A stretch of DNA of 64,000 nucleotides from Cenococcum geophilum 1.58 (taxonomy: Eukaryota > Ascomycota > Dothideomycetes > Gloniales > Gloniaceae), in assembly GCA_001692895.1 (NCBI GenBank), contig KV748181.1:2113640-2177639 (forward strand), given 5' to 3'. Each line of letters begins with the position of its first letter. Positions within the stretch are counted from its first letter, which is position 1. Below the pieces are notes generated by a model that saw only the letters and a list, made by a program, of their open reading frames with translations, did no database searches and was not told the origin of the DNA. The translations under genes were made by a program, and so were the position numbers. This document shows positions 1 through 10,722 of the stretch, in pieces.

Positions 1-617
1 GTCTAGCTGAACTTATGGGATGTGATGATCGGATTATGTACCTGATTTCCGAGATTGCATGCCTCGAGGCACTGAAGCTGGAGAAGATGGAAGAGGTCAC
101 ACTCTGCACACACATTAAGTTACTCGGCGACCAAATCAGCCTCTCTGAACCTGGCCCAGGAACAATTGACAATGCTTACTCCTCAACCGGCGCAATCCGC
201 CCGAAGCAGCTGAGGAGGAACATGACATCGGTCTTCCTCCTCGCCGCTCGCATCTACCTTTGCAGCCTAGTTCCTGACTTCGATCGACAGCAACCCAGTA
301 TCACTAACCTCATCAATGCGCTTACCGACGCCATGGACTTCATACCTGCAGGTCCCGACGGCTTTGACCGATCTCTCGTTTGGCCACTCCTCATTGCTGG
401 ATCACTTTCTCTCCCCAACTCCTCTTTCCGTACTATGTTCTCCGAACGCACAGTCCGGCTAGGCGAAGCCTCCGACTTTGGTTCCTTTGGAAGAATCAAG
501 GAGCTTCTTAAGGATACTTGGCGCATCAACGACGACGCACTTGCGAGAGGAGAAAGACAGAACGTCCACTGGCGGGACGTGATGCGGCAGAGGGGATGGG
601 ATTTCTTGTTGATCTAG
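1..617 (+). CDS. C6-type transcription factor, C-terminal part (5' partial)
   Basis: The frame is open from base 3 to the TAG at 615-617 with no stop upstream, so the gene starts outside the window. The visible 205 residues match the C-terminal half of the fungal-specific transcription factor domain (Fungal_trans_2 type) of Zn2Cys6 regulators. They show the helix LAELMGCDDRIMYLISEI followed by LEALK, a central Ala/Leu-rich block, and the common ending VHWRDVMRQRGWDFLLI. The zinc cluster and DNA-binding part are not in view, so no target pathway can be given. Family assignment rests on this motif pattern. No intron is needed in the visible part. Confidence 0.75.
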   Translation, partial: LAELMGCDDRIMYLISEIACLEALKLEKMEEVTLCTHIKLLGDQISLSEPGPGTIDNAYSSTGAIRPKQLRRNMTSVFLLAARIYLCSLVPDFDRQQPSITNLINALTDAMDFIPAGPDGFDRSLVWPLLIAGSLSLPNSSFRTMFSERTVRLGEASDFGSFGRIKELLKDTWRINDDALARGERQNVHWRDVMRQRGWDFLLI

Positions 618-1524
618 AAACCCTAGCCTTTGACTCCCTTGATGGGAACCGCGTCCTGGTCTGTCTTAATCTATTTCGCTAGATTACAACATTCTTTCAA
701 CTATTCGCATTTTGCATGATCCAAAAAGCATTTGCTTCGCCTTTGCATATGCTACTTACGCTTTATACCCACTTGTAATTTTTATTCTTTATCCTTCTGA
801 GGTCGCTAGAAAGCATCTATAGGTGGACGGCATTACATGGGGCGTTTCGGATGAAAGTCGTTCTATTACGAGGTTTACGGCTTTCTCATGCCATGCATCT
901 CTTTCCTTTGTCGGTCGTTATTACTAGTGGCTCAGCTTGGGGCCGATATGATAGGAGGATTCTAGGTTCGCTGTGTGGAACTAGTGCAGCTTCCACGGTT
1001 TGTATTATAGATCGGTCACGTAGTTTTTCAGGGTGGCGAATCAATAGCCACGAACGGTGCGATTACCGCCCTTGACTGTTATCACTGCCACAGCTGCACG
1101 GCTTGTCCCAACCGTTCCCCTTGTTTCCCCTCGCGCCCCTTGCGTCTGGTGATACAAGCCAAGCAGTGACTCGCCACACGCGTGGCGCGTAGACTGTCAG
1201 CATCGGAGCGCTACCCTCCTTTTCGGGTGACAAAGCGTTGACAGCGTTCTAAGAATAGCGGGGCGGAAGCGAAGGCGGATTGGATGCGCTGGAAGGCCAA
1301 ATTCGGGGTACGTACTTCGAAGGGCTTCAAGCCTTGTTTAGAGGGCCGCATCTTCTCCAGCACTCACTCCTGATTTGCTGCGTAAGAAGCGATTGCGGGT
1401 TGCTCCAAATTTCCCACCTGATACTTGGTTCAGGTCTTCATTTCGACTTCATTTCGGCCCCCCGTATTTATACGTAGCAACAAATTTGGTCGTGCTGCAT
1501 CCGTCCTCTGCAAATCCCCTCCAA
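618..1524. other. Intergenic region, no gene seen
   Basis: About 0.9 kb between the transcription factor stop and the next start codon. Short open frames at 851-1075 and 1280-1477 show no recognisable domain. This stretch must hold the terminator of the upstream gene and the promoter of the gene at 1525. I see no repeat or RNA gene. Confidence 0.5.
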
Positions 1525-2676
1525 ATGACGTTCGCCGCGCCCCGTCCACCCTTTAACCCTGTCGATACCTCTGCGCTTTCTGCTCCATGCAAAGATGAGG
1601 TCGAGTCCCCGAGCATCTCGAGCACCAACGCCTTGGCGCGTTTTGAATTTGAGGCTGGACATGGCAAGGAGGGCACCAAGATACTCATGGTAGAGTGGGA
1701 GGACGACGACAGCACGCGAGGCATACGAGGCGAGTGGCACATATTATGGGAGGGCAAGACGACGGTTCTGCCTGCCGACGACAAGCCCAGCAACGATGTC
1801 AATCGATTCTACTTCCTTCTCCCGCCGGGAGTGGCGGTTCCTTCCATCGTAACCCTAACTCACAGGCCAAAGGATGGTACCAAATCGCCCGTTGTGTGGC
1901 ATACGAATCCTTTGCCTGCCATCTTTCCGCCGGAACTGGGCGCATCGGCGCGCTCTACAGGCAAGAAGGGTGTCCTTCATACTATATGGGCCAAGAAGAG
2001 ATTGCAGGTGCTACAAAAAGAGATTGAGGTGGAATCGAAGAGCAACGCGGAAGGCGTAGGTCTTTTGATGGCCGTACAGGAGAAGGAATGGATTGAGCAA
2101 AACTTCGGCGTGTCAGCGAAGCCTATCGCACTCAGCATATCAGTGGCTGAACCAGCAATCGCGTTTACGGGCCCCGCAAGCCCGAGATCTCCTGGTGGTG
2201 GACGCCTTATGGAGAAGCTGAGGGGCCTGAAATTGGGTACAAGTGAAAGGGATTTGACTTCTAAGCAGGACTCAGGTGAAGGCCCTCAGTTTAGTATCCT
2301 CTCCCCTGAATTCTCGGATGTTGCGGTATCATCCTTCGCTGTGTTTAAGGGTGCAAACCCGGCAGTACTTGCAGCCAAACCGCCACAAATGCCGCAAACA
2401 ACTCAAACGGCTCCACCAAATAGAAAAGTAACAGCCCAAGTTCCACCCCCTTCGGTCTTGGCACAGCAACAGGAGCAGAATGCCGGCATGGCATCTTTGA
2501 ATGCTTTTACCAGTGTACCTTTCCAATCCCGCGGGCCTCCTCTGCCCGACGACGACAGAGAAGATGATTTATTCGCTTTGCCAATTAGTCCTCGCAGCCC
2601 CGAAATGACCAAAAGTCCGTTTTCATTCGGTGCGAGCGACAAGACTAAGTATGTGGAAGGGGGGCGGGTGTTGTAA
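1525..2676 (+). CDS. Conserved fungal protein of unknown function
   Basis: Single-exon frame of 383 residues. The same frame is open upstream to 1375, but the ATG at 1525 is preferred because the extension is not protein-like. The N-terminal 150 residues look folded, with alternating strands such as ILMVEWEDDD and GEWHILWEGKTTVLPADD, then RFYFLLPPGVAVPSIVTLTH. A helical segment WAKKRLQVLQKEIEVE follows at about residues 155-170. From about residue 210 on the chain is Ser/Pro/Gln-rich and probably disordered. I recognise no enzyme or DNA-binding motif. The pattern resembles conserved hypothetical proteins of filamentous ascomycetes, but I cannot name a function. Confidence 0.7.
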   Translation: MTFAAPRPPFNPVDTSALSAPCKDEVESPSISSTNALARFEFEAGHGKEGTKILMVEWEDDDSTRGIRGEWHILWEGKTTVLPADDKPSNDVNRFYFLLPPGVAVPSIVTLTHRPKDGTKSPVVWHTNPLPAIFPPELGASARSTGKKGVLHTIWAKKRLQVLQKEIEVESKSNAEGVGLLMAVQEKEWIEQNFGVSAKPIALSISVAEPAIAFTGPASPRSPGGGRLMEKLRGLKLGTSERDLTSKQDSGEGPQFSILSPEFSDVAVSSFAVFKGANPAVLAAKPPQMPQTTQTAPPNRKVTAQVPPPSVLAQQQEQNAGMASLNAFTSVPFQSRGPPLPDDDREDDLFALPISPRSPEMTKSPFSFGASDKTKYVEGGRVL

Positions 2677-3166
2677 GGAACGACCAAGGTCGCACGGCGT
2701 GACGGTATCTGCTTTTTGTTTCAGGTAGTTTCAATACGCCTTGATATGGTTTTGGGGTATTGCATGGATTATGGCGATGGTGATAGAGTACTCCGTACAT
2801 ATCGGTAATAGTGAAGGGGTTTTGGCCAATTTTGCTAACCCCAAAGGCATGTTCTATTCGGTTGGGCCAAGAGCCTGGAGGCTGGGGAGGCACCGTTTGA
2901 AAAGCTTCATGTCTTTTAACAAGAACTGCGGAGATACCAATCTGATCTGAATTTCTCTCTCTGAAACGAGTCGTATCTCCTTGCAACGTGAATGCTTCGC
3001 ATGAAAAAGTCTTGGCGTTGGCTTTGAGGCTCAAACTTAGCGGATGATCTCTGCCCTCGATCTCACAAACAACCCTCAAACACATTCAGCTCACCGTCAC
3101 AACACCATCCGCCATCACTGTCCATCTACTTGAACATCCAACTACACTCTATAGTGACCACTGAAT
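2677..3166. other. prp39: Intergenic region, probable prp39 promoter
   Basis: 490 bp between two genes on the plus strand. The last 80 bases before the prp39 start are rich in CA and CT. No gene, repeat or RNA is visible; open frames here on either strand lack any domain. Confidence 0.4.
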
Positions 3167-5863
3167 ATGGTGTACATTCGTGGTAGCATAGCCGATATCA
3201 GTTACAGTGGCACAGATGAGGAGAATGCCGAGCTGAGCAAGCTCACAGCCGAAGTGGTGAGGCTACTCTCTGAGTATACTACGACTTTACCCTCTTGCTA
3301 ACATCCTCATAGCAAGAGAATGAAGACAATTTCGGAGCATGGGAGAGACTCGTGCAGGCCGCTGAGTCCTTGGAGGGTGGGCTCAACCGGAATTCAAGTC
3401 CTCATACCATCGCCTTTGCCCGGGCCGTATATGATCTTTTCCTCGCGAAATTTCCCCTCTTCTTCGGATACTGGAAGAAATATGCGGATTTGGAATTCTC
3501 AATCGCTGGCACAGAAGCAGCAGAGATGGTGAGTACTCCAACTACTTCACCATTGTGAATTTATGTCGCTCACTAAACGTAGATCTACGAGCGAGGTGTC
3601 GCTAGCGTCACAACCTCAGTCGATCTGTGGACCAACTACTGCACCTTCAAAGTAGAGACTAGCCATGATCCCGACGTGATCCGAGAGTAAGTATCATTGG
3701 TAGTCTTTCCTTCCCCATAACAGTTATTCAAATTCAGCATGACCGCAAACTTCCAAACGTAAAAGTCCAAAAGGCGATGGGCTCAAATATGGGTGAGAAA
3801 GTCACAACCAACCAACGCCGTGGAGTTACTTCTCACATCCAGTCTTCAGAGGCCTTTGTTGTCTTCGCTACACACATTCATATGATATGCCTCGCGGGCA
3901 TTCCTTTTCTCGCGGTCTCACAAAGTGCATGGAGACTGCTACTTGCTGCAAGATCATTCGACCTGACAGTCTACACGTAATCTGTTTGCTGCCCTCTTCA
4001 CCCTCCCTTATGCTAGTGTATACCCCTTCACCTCAAACGCGGGCTGATTGCAGTATCTTAGATTATTTGAGCGTGGAGCTCACAGCGTGGGTTTGGATTT
4101 CTTCGCCCACCCATTCTGGGACAAGTACCTCGAATTCGAAGAGCGTCTTGAAGCTCAAGACAGAATCTTTGTTATACTAGAACGCATTATCCACATCCCT
4201 CTACATCAATATGCCCGTTACTTCGACCGCTTTCATCAAGTCGGCACCACTCGCCCTATTTCAGAGCTACTTCCTGCGGATATATTGGCCCAGTTCCAGG
4301 CTGAGATCGCAATGGAGAATCCGGGTAAGATGAAGAATGATATGGAAATTGAGCGCGATTTGCGAGCGCGTATCCATGTCTTCCACCTCGAGATCTTCCA
4401 CCGTACACAGACTGAGACCACCAAGCGGTGGGCATACGAACAAGAGCTGAAGCGTCCTTATTTCGTGGTGGACGAACTGGACGAGGCGCAGCTTGTCAAT
4501 TGGCGCAAGTATCTGGACTTTGAGGAAGTTGAGGGGGACTATCAGCGTACTGCCTTCCTTTACGAACGATGTCTAGTTACTGCAGCGAGTTACGACGAAT
4601 TTTGGCTGCGATATGCTCGTTGGATGATCTCGCAACCCGGAAAAGAAGAAGAGGTCCGGATGATCTATCAGAGAGCCAGCTGCCTCTATGTCCCGATTTC
4701 GAGACCGGCAGTGCGCCTGCAGTATGCGATATTTGAAGAGATGTCGGGAAGAGTTGACGTCGCTCGAGCTATCCATGAGGCAATACTCATCAATATTCCT
4801 GGTCACCATGAAACGATCGTGTCTTGGGCCAATCTCGAACGCCGACACGGTGGCCTTGACGCAGCCATCGCAGTCTACGAGTCTCAGATAAACTCAAAAT
4901 CATGTGACATCTACGCTCAAGGCTGGCTGGTTTCTGAATGGGCTCGTCTTCTTTGGAAAATCAAGGGCTCACCAGAAGAAGCTCGTCAAGTGTACCAGAA
5001 GAACCAACGCTGGTACCTGGATGTTCGAGCTTTCTGGATAAATTACTTGGAGTTCGAAATACAGCAACCATCAAGCGCAGAGACGGAGAAAGAGTGTTAC
5101 GCACGTATCTCACAGGTGCATGACTTCATCCGTACCAAGACTCGTCTTCAGCCTCAAACCATTAAAGACCTTTCTCACTGCTACATGGTATACTTGCTGG
5201 AACGCGGCACCGAAGACGCTGCGAAGGAATACATGATGCTGGACAAGGAAGTTAACGGGTGAGTACCTTCTCCTCAATCCTCCCGACCACCCACCCCACT
5301 TTTGATGAACACTCTCACTACTCGTCAGCTTGACTGAAGCCCTTCATGACCATGCGTGCCCATGATCTAAACGCATCTGCGTTTCACCGGATTCATTCGT
5401 GACCTGGTCTTGCCAAAGCCTAGCCCATTCCCAACCCTGAATATCACTCGTCCATATACATTTCCTTGACGTCACTAGACGTTGTGAGGCGTGTTTATAC
5501 TTTCATTGTCAATGGCACCAAAGATCGTGTTAAATTTGTTAGACGGATAAAGGACCATAGCTTGCTAACGCGAAATGTCCCTTGTCCACATAGCCCATTC
5601 TCCGTTCAAAGCCAGCTCAAAGCAAAGGTTGCCGAGGATGGCAAAGAAAACACGACGCAGCGTCGGTTGATCCTTGAGAATGGGCATCCTGGAGTCGAGG
5701 TCAATGAGGCAGCCGTTCGCCGTGGCGAAAATATCTATACCAAGTATTATCAGCAACAGGGCGAGCAGCCATCTAACGGTCACGTATGTCTACTGGAATT
5801 CCCCCTAAAAGAGTCCTCAGCTGACAAAACATGATTTAGCCTACACCACTACGATACTCCTGA
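3167..5863 (+). CDS. prp39: Pre-mRNA-processing factor 39 (U1 snRNP)
   Basis: Prp39 is a HAT-repeat scaffold of the U1 snRNP that helps recognise 5' splice sites in the nucleus. Joined exons are 3167-3256, 3313-3528, 3583-3686, 4062-5258, 5594-5783 and 5840-5863, giving 606 residues, close to the fission yeast protein. HAT-type helices run through most of the chain, for example FPLFFGYWKKYADLE, ELFERGAHSVGLDF, LVNWRKYLDFEE and DIYAQGWLVSEWARLLWK. The conserved block PFSVQSQLKAKV lies near the C-terminus. Introns 3 and 5 are long for this window (375 and 335 bp), but the frame and family alignment join cleanly across both. The last exon codes only seven residues, so the C-terminus is the least certain part. 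Confidence 0.9.
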
Positions 5864-6542
5864 AAGCTGTAACTCCGCAGGCCTTAATGGAATGAGCTTC
5901 CTTTAAGCTAGCATATACGGAGCATAGAGAAATATGGGCTTTCCAAGGCTTTCGTGTGCTACGTACCTTTCTTCATCGCAAGGTATCTTTTAATTGGCAA
6001 CTGCAAAGCTTCGGCTGATAGTCCAGGATTGTTTTCTTGTCTAAAACTTTGCTTGTTGTCCGACCTCAATAGTGATTTCTGTGGACCAGATAGTCTCTGG
6101 GTTTGGTTATTTTCTCCTATCTTCTCCATCTGTATTCTCTTTTTGCACAGGGATGGTGCTTATGACGGGTATGCGTGCATCGGCTGTAGGGTCTTCATGG
6201 CTCAGGGCTACTGGGATGAGCCAGTATAGGTCCAATGGTCTGGAGAATGTTTTGTTTAGTGCTACTTCTAGGTAGGAAGTAGCTAGGTAGATGCTCCAAA
6301 GAAATAAAATAGATTCCTGAGGGCTATTTGTGTGGGTGTGCTTGGTGAGAAGACCGATCTTACTCATCCATCTAGTCTATGTTTACTTCTTAAGACTTGG
6401 AAGCCCTTGGATCCACCACCTCACTACGTAACTCAACGAACTTTGTACATCCTTTCACAACCTCCATACCACCCAAAATTATATTCATTTGGCATGCTTA
6501 ACACACCAGTCAATCTGTAAACCTAAATGAATCCCTGCAACT
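5864..6542. other. Intergenic region between convergent genes
   Basis: About 0.7 kb separates the 3' ends of prp39 (plus) and COQ10 (minus). Short open frames on both strands carry no recognisable domain. It presumably holds both 3' untranslated regions. Confidence 0.4.
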
Positions 6543-7310
6543 TCACCCCCTCCTACTCGTCCTATTAAGCTCCGGCCTACTCTTTCCCTCGTCTAACCGC
6601 CCCTCTAGCACACTCTTGACGCGCTCCTCGAAGGCGCGGATCATCATCTCAGCCACCTTGGGCGCGGCACCGACGCTCAGGGCGCTATAAATCGGATTCG
6701 CAAACTGAAACTCAATGGCCAAACTAACCTCGGTCTGCTCCCTCGGCGGCGTGTACGGGAGCGGCCGAACGGTCCACCGCGTCAGGAGATGCGTCAGCAG
6801 CTCTGTGCGCACCGCCTCCTCCTGCTCCTGCTCCCGCTCCTGCTCCCGCTCCCGCTCCTGTTCCTTCACCCCCGTCTCTGCTCCCGCAGCTCCTCCTACT
6901 GCAGCCGTGACGCGATGGTGCGCGACGTCCTCCTCGGCAAGCGTGGTGCGCGACGCGCCGCCCACGGCCTCGACGACGCGGCCGGGGACGCAGTAGATGC
7001 GGCTGCGGAAGGCCTCGGTGATGCCGGCCCAGCCGACGACGAGGCGGGCCTCGGACGGCCAGCGCGTGTGCGTCGTGCGGTCGGGTGCGGACCAGCGCGT
7101 TACGGTGGAGGCCTGGCAGTAAGGCAGGAAGCTGCTGTATTGCGGGACGTCGGCGATGATGTTGTAGATTGCGGCGCTGGGGTAGGGGAGCGTGCGGGTG
7201 GCGGTGAGGAGTTGTGGGGTGGAAGTTGTGGCGAAGGGGTTGGGGACGAAGGTGCGGTGGGGGGTAAGGCGGGTGAGCGGTGGGAGGCGTGGCGGGCGGA
7301 GGGCTTTCAT
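6543..7310 (-). CDS. COQ10: Coenzyme Q-binding protein COQ10, mitochondrial
   Basis: Single exon, 255 residues. COQ10 is a START/polyketide-cyclase fold protein of the mitochondrial inner membrane that binds ubiquinone and supports its use in respiration. The first 40 residues are Arg/Pro/Thr-rich with no acidic residue, as in a mitochondrial presequence. The family signature follows: LPYPSAAIYNIIADVPQYSSFLPYC, split here as LPYPSAAIYNIIADV and PQYSSFLPYC, at about residues 41-65. The C-terminal part has VSLAIEFQFANPIYSAL and a final helix MMIRAFEERV. A run of Glu, Gln and Arg at about residues 149-165 is an insertion coded by a CTC/CTG-like simple repeat and interrupts the fold between conserved strands. 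Confidence 0.9.
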   Translation of the reverse strand: MKALRPPRLPPLTRLTPHRTFVPNPFATTSTPQLLTATRTLPYPSAAIYNIIADVPQYSSFLPYCQASTVTRWSAPDRTTHTRWPSEARLVVGWAGITEAFRSRIYCVPGRVVEAVGGASRTTLAEEDVAHHRVTAAVGGAAGAETGVKEQEREREQEREQEQEEAVRTELLTHLLTRWTVRPLPYTPPREQTEVSLAIEFQFANPIYSALSVGAAPKVAEMMIRAFEERVKSVLEGRLDEGKSRPELNRTSRRG

Positions 7311-7440
7311 GGTGAGGGTTGGCTGGTGAATTGATTAATTGTACGAGATAATTGAGTTGGAGGAATTGGGGACTGTCACCTTGATTCCATAACGAGGGGA
7401 GTGGAGGATGGAGTGTCACGAGCAAGGAAAGGCGTCTTTG

Positions 7441-7581
7441 CATCATCTACAGTCGAAAGCCAGTTAAGCTTTTGAGGCTCTTGTATCTTATACGTCGGGG
7501 CCATCTCCGAGAGATCAGCAGGGTTCCTCCGAAGGCGAGCCGAGTCAGGCACACATTTTCTATTTTGGGGCCTTTATCGAT
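7441..7581 (+). repeat. Direct repeat, left copy, flanking the HET gene
   Basis: This stretch matches 10483-10602 in the same orientation: CAGTTAAGCTTTTGAGGCTC, then TTGTATCTTATA, CAGCAGGGTTCCTCCGAAGG, GAGCCGAGTCAGGCACACAT and a final TTTATCGATA. The left copy has about 21 extra bases after CTTATA. Between the copies lie the MITE and the HET gene. The pair looks like the footprint of an insertion or local duplication in the interval between COQ10 and the methyltransferase gene. Confidence 0.8.
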
Positions 7582-7634
7582 ATAGTCGTTTAAGAAATAT
7601 CGGTAAAATCGCCAAGCCGCAGCAGGACTCATCC

Positions 7635-7970
7635 CCCCCATTAAAACAATATACCCCATATAACTCCACCAATGTTAATCTAATTTATATACATAGAGCT
7701 CTATTTTATAGTCCTATTCTAGGGCTATAAAATGGGCCTTTATTTATAAAATATAGAGCTATATTAGTAGTATTATAGGGGATATTTTGTAACAACTGTA
7801 AAACTTAAATTGAGGCTGCGCTAACTAATCTAACCCCTCTATCTATAAAAATAAGTACCCTAATAGCTCTACTAGAATAGCCCTAGAATAGTACTATAAA
7901 ATAGGTCTCTATTTATAAAATATAAAGCTATATTGGTGGGGATACAGGGGGCGTATTATTTTGATGGGGG
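7635..7970. mobile_element. MITE with about 95-bp terminal inverted repeats
   Basis: The element starts CCCCCATTAAAACAATATAC and its right end, read on the other strand, starts CCCCCATCAAAATAATACGC. The inverted match runs inward for about 95 bases, through CTATTTTATAG and CTATTCTAGGGCTAT on both arms, with mismatches that are mostly transitions. The centre is about 140 bp of AT-rich DNA without coding capacity. Size, long inverted repeats and lack of a gene fit a miniature inverted-repeat transposable element. No clear target duplication is visible, so the family is unknown. Confidence 0.75.
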
Positions 7971-8229
7971 TTGTGATGCGTGTCGTACGTTTGGATCTGA
8001 GCACTTCTGAGACTTCAGCCTTGCTCGTCAAGTCTGACGCGTCCTCTATTTCTTTTAACACTTTCCTTACTTTCTTCATTGCATCTCTATTTAGCCTACG
8101 TTTAGCAATCTATTTACTTTCTTTTTCTACGCGCCCACAATATCTTGCCCGCTAGAATTCCCTGTCACTCGCTCGTGCAGCCAGCCTCAAGCTCGTCACC
8201 AGTCAAGCGCCTGGTAATAACTTAGAGCC

Positions 8230-10247
8230 ATGCCGCTCTGCAATTATTGTACCGTGTTTGTTAAAGAGCTCCTGACCACGCCTCGCCTCAAGACACGTGA
8301 TGGGCTTGGTGATCCGGATAATTCCACACTCTCTCACCACGAACATCTCCCTAAAGCATCAGACCTCCCCGCTTACGCTCGTAATTGTTCCCTTTGTGCA
8401 CTGTTTATGCAAGATGTAAAGGCCGAGGCCTCCTATTCTAAGAAAGATATCAAGGAAACACTAGGGAACCTGCCTTCTAAGCTTACTCTACTTGGTGGAG
8501 ATTGGTTCTCTGACAGAGTCAATCTGTACCGTCTCATCTTTACTACAGATCCGGTTACGACCAACAGATTTTTCCGAATTTATAAAAATCCGGGTTAGTT
8601 CATGACAACCTGTTCAAGACCATTTCTAATCCCCATTGTGTAGATGATAGTTCAGATGTATTAAAGGACTTGTTTTCCAGTCCTCCATTTCTTCCAGGCT
8701 CGGAAGTTTCTTTTTCTTGGATTCAGAAATGCCTTAATCACTGTATCACAAACCACGAACACTGCAAGGTCGCCATTAGCGGCGCCACGCTGGATGATGT
8801 ACCATTATTACCAACTCGGGTTCTAGACCTACAGATAGCGCAAGGAGAGTCCCGCATTCAACTCGTTGAAAGTTCTGGGTCTCGCGCCCCCTATAACTCT
8901 CTCAGTTACTGCTGGGGTCAGCAGAAGAAGAAATGGCTTCAAACAACAAGAGCGAACTTAAAACAAAACATGAACAGTATGTCGATAAGGACATTGCCAA
9001 AAACGTACCGAGATGCTATAACGGTTACGCGCAACTTAGGCGTAAGGTACTTGTGGATTGATGCCCTATGTATAATCCAAGATGACAGCAAAGACTGGTC
9101 GCAAGAGTGTCAGAAGATGGGGCAGTACTACGAGAGTGCACGCCTAGTTATTGCCGCATCTGGGGCTAAAGACCCGAGTGAGGGATGCTTTCTTCAACCA
9201 TCATTTTTGCCGAAAGTGGTTCTGCCGTTATATCAAGATGGCGTTGCTGTGAGCTCGTTCACCGTTGAATTGAGCGCGGATTCAGAAGACGACGATCCTT
9301 GCAATTCACCACTACATGAAAGGGCCTGGGCCACTCAGGAATGGTGGCTAGCTCGTCGAACAGTCCATTTTTTGAGGGCAGGCTTGGTGTGGGCTTGTAA
9401 TGCCTATGGAAACGACGAAGTCCCTTTTGCAGTTTCAGATAATGGATGCTCTAGGGATCTAGAAATGTACCGGGACTGGGATATTATTGTAAACAATTAC
9501 ACGATGCGGAGCCTTAGTCATCAAAGTGACAAGCTTGCTGCACTACAGGGGCTTGCCAATTCCCTCCAGCAAACAAACCAGGATAAATATGTGATGGGGT
9601 TGTGGGCACGAGATCTCCCTCGCTCCCTGTTATGGCTCACGGGTATTTACAACTACACTGAGAGAATAGAGGAGCTTACCAGATTTCCCTCATGGACTTG
9701 GGCTTCAGTGCACGGCAACGTCATCCCTTGGAAGATGGAAAATATTGCTGAGGACAGTGCAACGCTCTATGGAATTTTGGACGAAACTAGAAAGCTCAGT
9801 ATAGAAGCACATACTGTCTCTGGGATCATTGCTCATCGTCACTGGAATTGTGTTGATAATATGATCTCACAATATACTCTCACGCATGGAGCAAGAGACG
9901 TAATTTCTCCGGAGGCTATAGTAGATGATGATGAAGTACACATTGGCTGGGCTTCTTTTGACGAGGCATATGATTACGGAGAACACACGGTTAATTGCCT
10001 CTGTATCGTCGAAGATACGCCCCAGCAGACAGTAACGAGGAAGCCCCCAGAAAGGGGCGAACAATCTCCAGAAAAACAAAAAAGGAGCTTCCACTGCTTG
10101 ATAGTCGAGCCGGTTGAGGACGACGAATTACAGAGTGATATACCTGCTGAGACTTGGGTCCCAACATTCCGTCGTTATGGAGTTGCACATATCGTCAAAG
10201 CCTTCACAGAAAACGAACTGAATCAATCTCTGGTCTATCTTGTCTAA
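8230..10247 (+). CDS. HET-domain protein (heterokaryon incompatibility type)
   Basis: Exons 8230-8593 and 8644-10247 give 655 residues. HET domains are Toll/interleukin-receptor-like modules found in fungal non-self recognition proteins, where activation leads to cell death after fusion of incompatible strains. The domain at about residues 215-370 shows YNSLSYCWG, then LPKTYRDAITVTRNLGVRYL, WIDALCIIQDD and ESARLVIAASGAKDPSEGCF. The N-terminal 120 residues hold a Cys-rich stretch (CNYC, CSLCALF) of the type seen in many HET proteins. No NACHT or repeat region follows, so this is the short architecture. The gene sits alone between housekeeping genes and is bracketed by direct repeats, which suggests recent arrival. 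Many such genes are not true het loci. Confidence 0.92.
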
Positions 10248-10482
10248 CACCACCAATAATTTCAACCGTTCAACATTTCCTGGCGTATTCTACCAGATTT
10301 ACTGCCTCAGACGCAAGTATCTGGAGACTTTATCAGTTTGCTAGGAGAAACTGCGGGGGACAGCAGCCTTGGATGGCTGGCGGAAGTTTTGAATTGATTA
10401 ATTTTTATGTTGGTTGAGGGTTGTGAGCTTTTAGAATTGGTTTCACATTTACGAGTTTTATATAGTCGTTAATATGCTCCCT

Positions 10483-10602
10483 CATCATCAACTGTCAAAA
10501 GTCAGTTAAGCTTTTGAGGCTCTTGTATCTTATATCAGCAGGGTTCCTCCGAAGGTGAGCCGAGTCAGGCACACATTTCCTATTCTGGGGTCTTTATCGA
10601 TA
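10483..10602 (+). repeat. Direct repeat, right copy, flanking the HET gene
   Basis: Second copy of the 7441-7581 sequence, in the same orientation and with about ten substitutions. It lies just upstream of the methyltransferase gene, so part of it may serve as that gene's promoter. Because an in-frame ATG at 10555 falls inside this repeat, the downstream ATG at 10723 is the better start for the methyltransferase. Confidence 0.8.
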
Positions 10603-10722
10603 ACTGCCTTTTTTGCTCCCCACCACTCAACACCATCCCGCTATACAGCCCGCCGTATAACCTCTCACCGTTGTACGACCCTTCCTCGTCGTACCGCAAC
10701 GACCTGCTCCTCCTTCCTCACA

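Noticed and set aside
6724-7446. Overlapping long frames on both strands over COQ10
   Set aside because: They are low-complexity shadows of a GC-rich gene. Only the 6543-7310 frame has the family motifs.
10555-10722. Upstream in-frame start of the tRNA methyltransferase
   Set aside because: The ATG lies in the repeat duplicated by the HET cassette and the extension is not protein-like. The ATG at 10723 is preferred.
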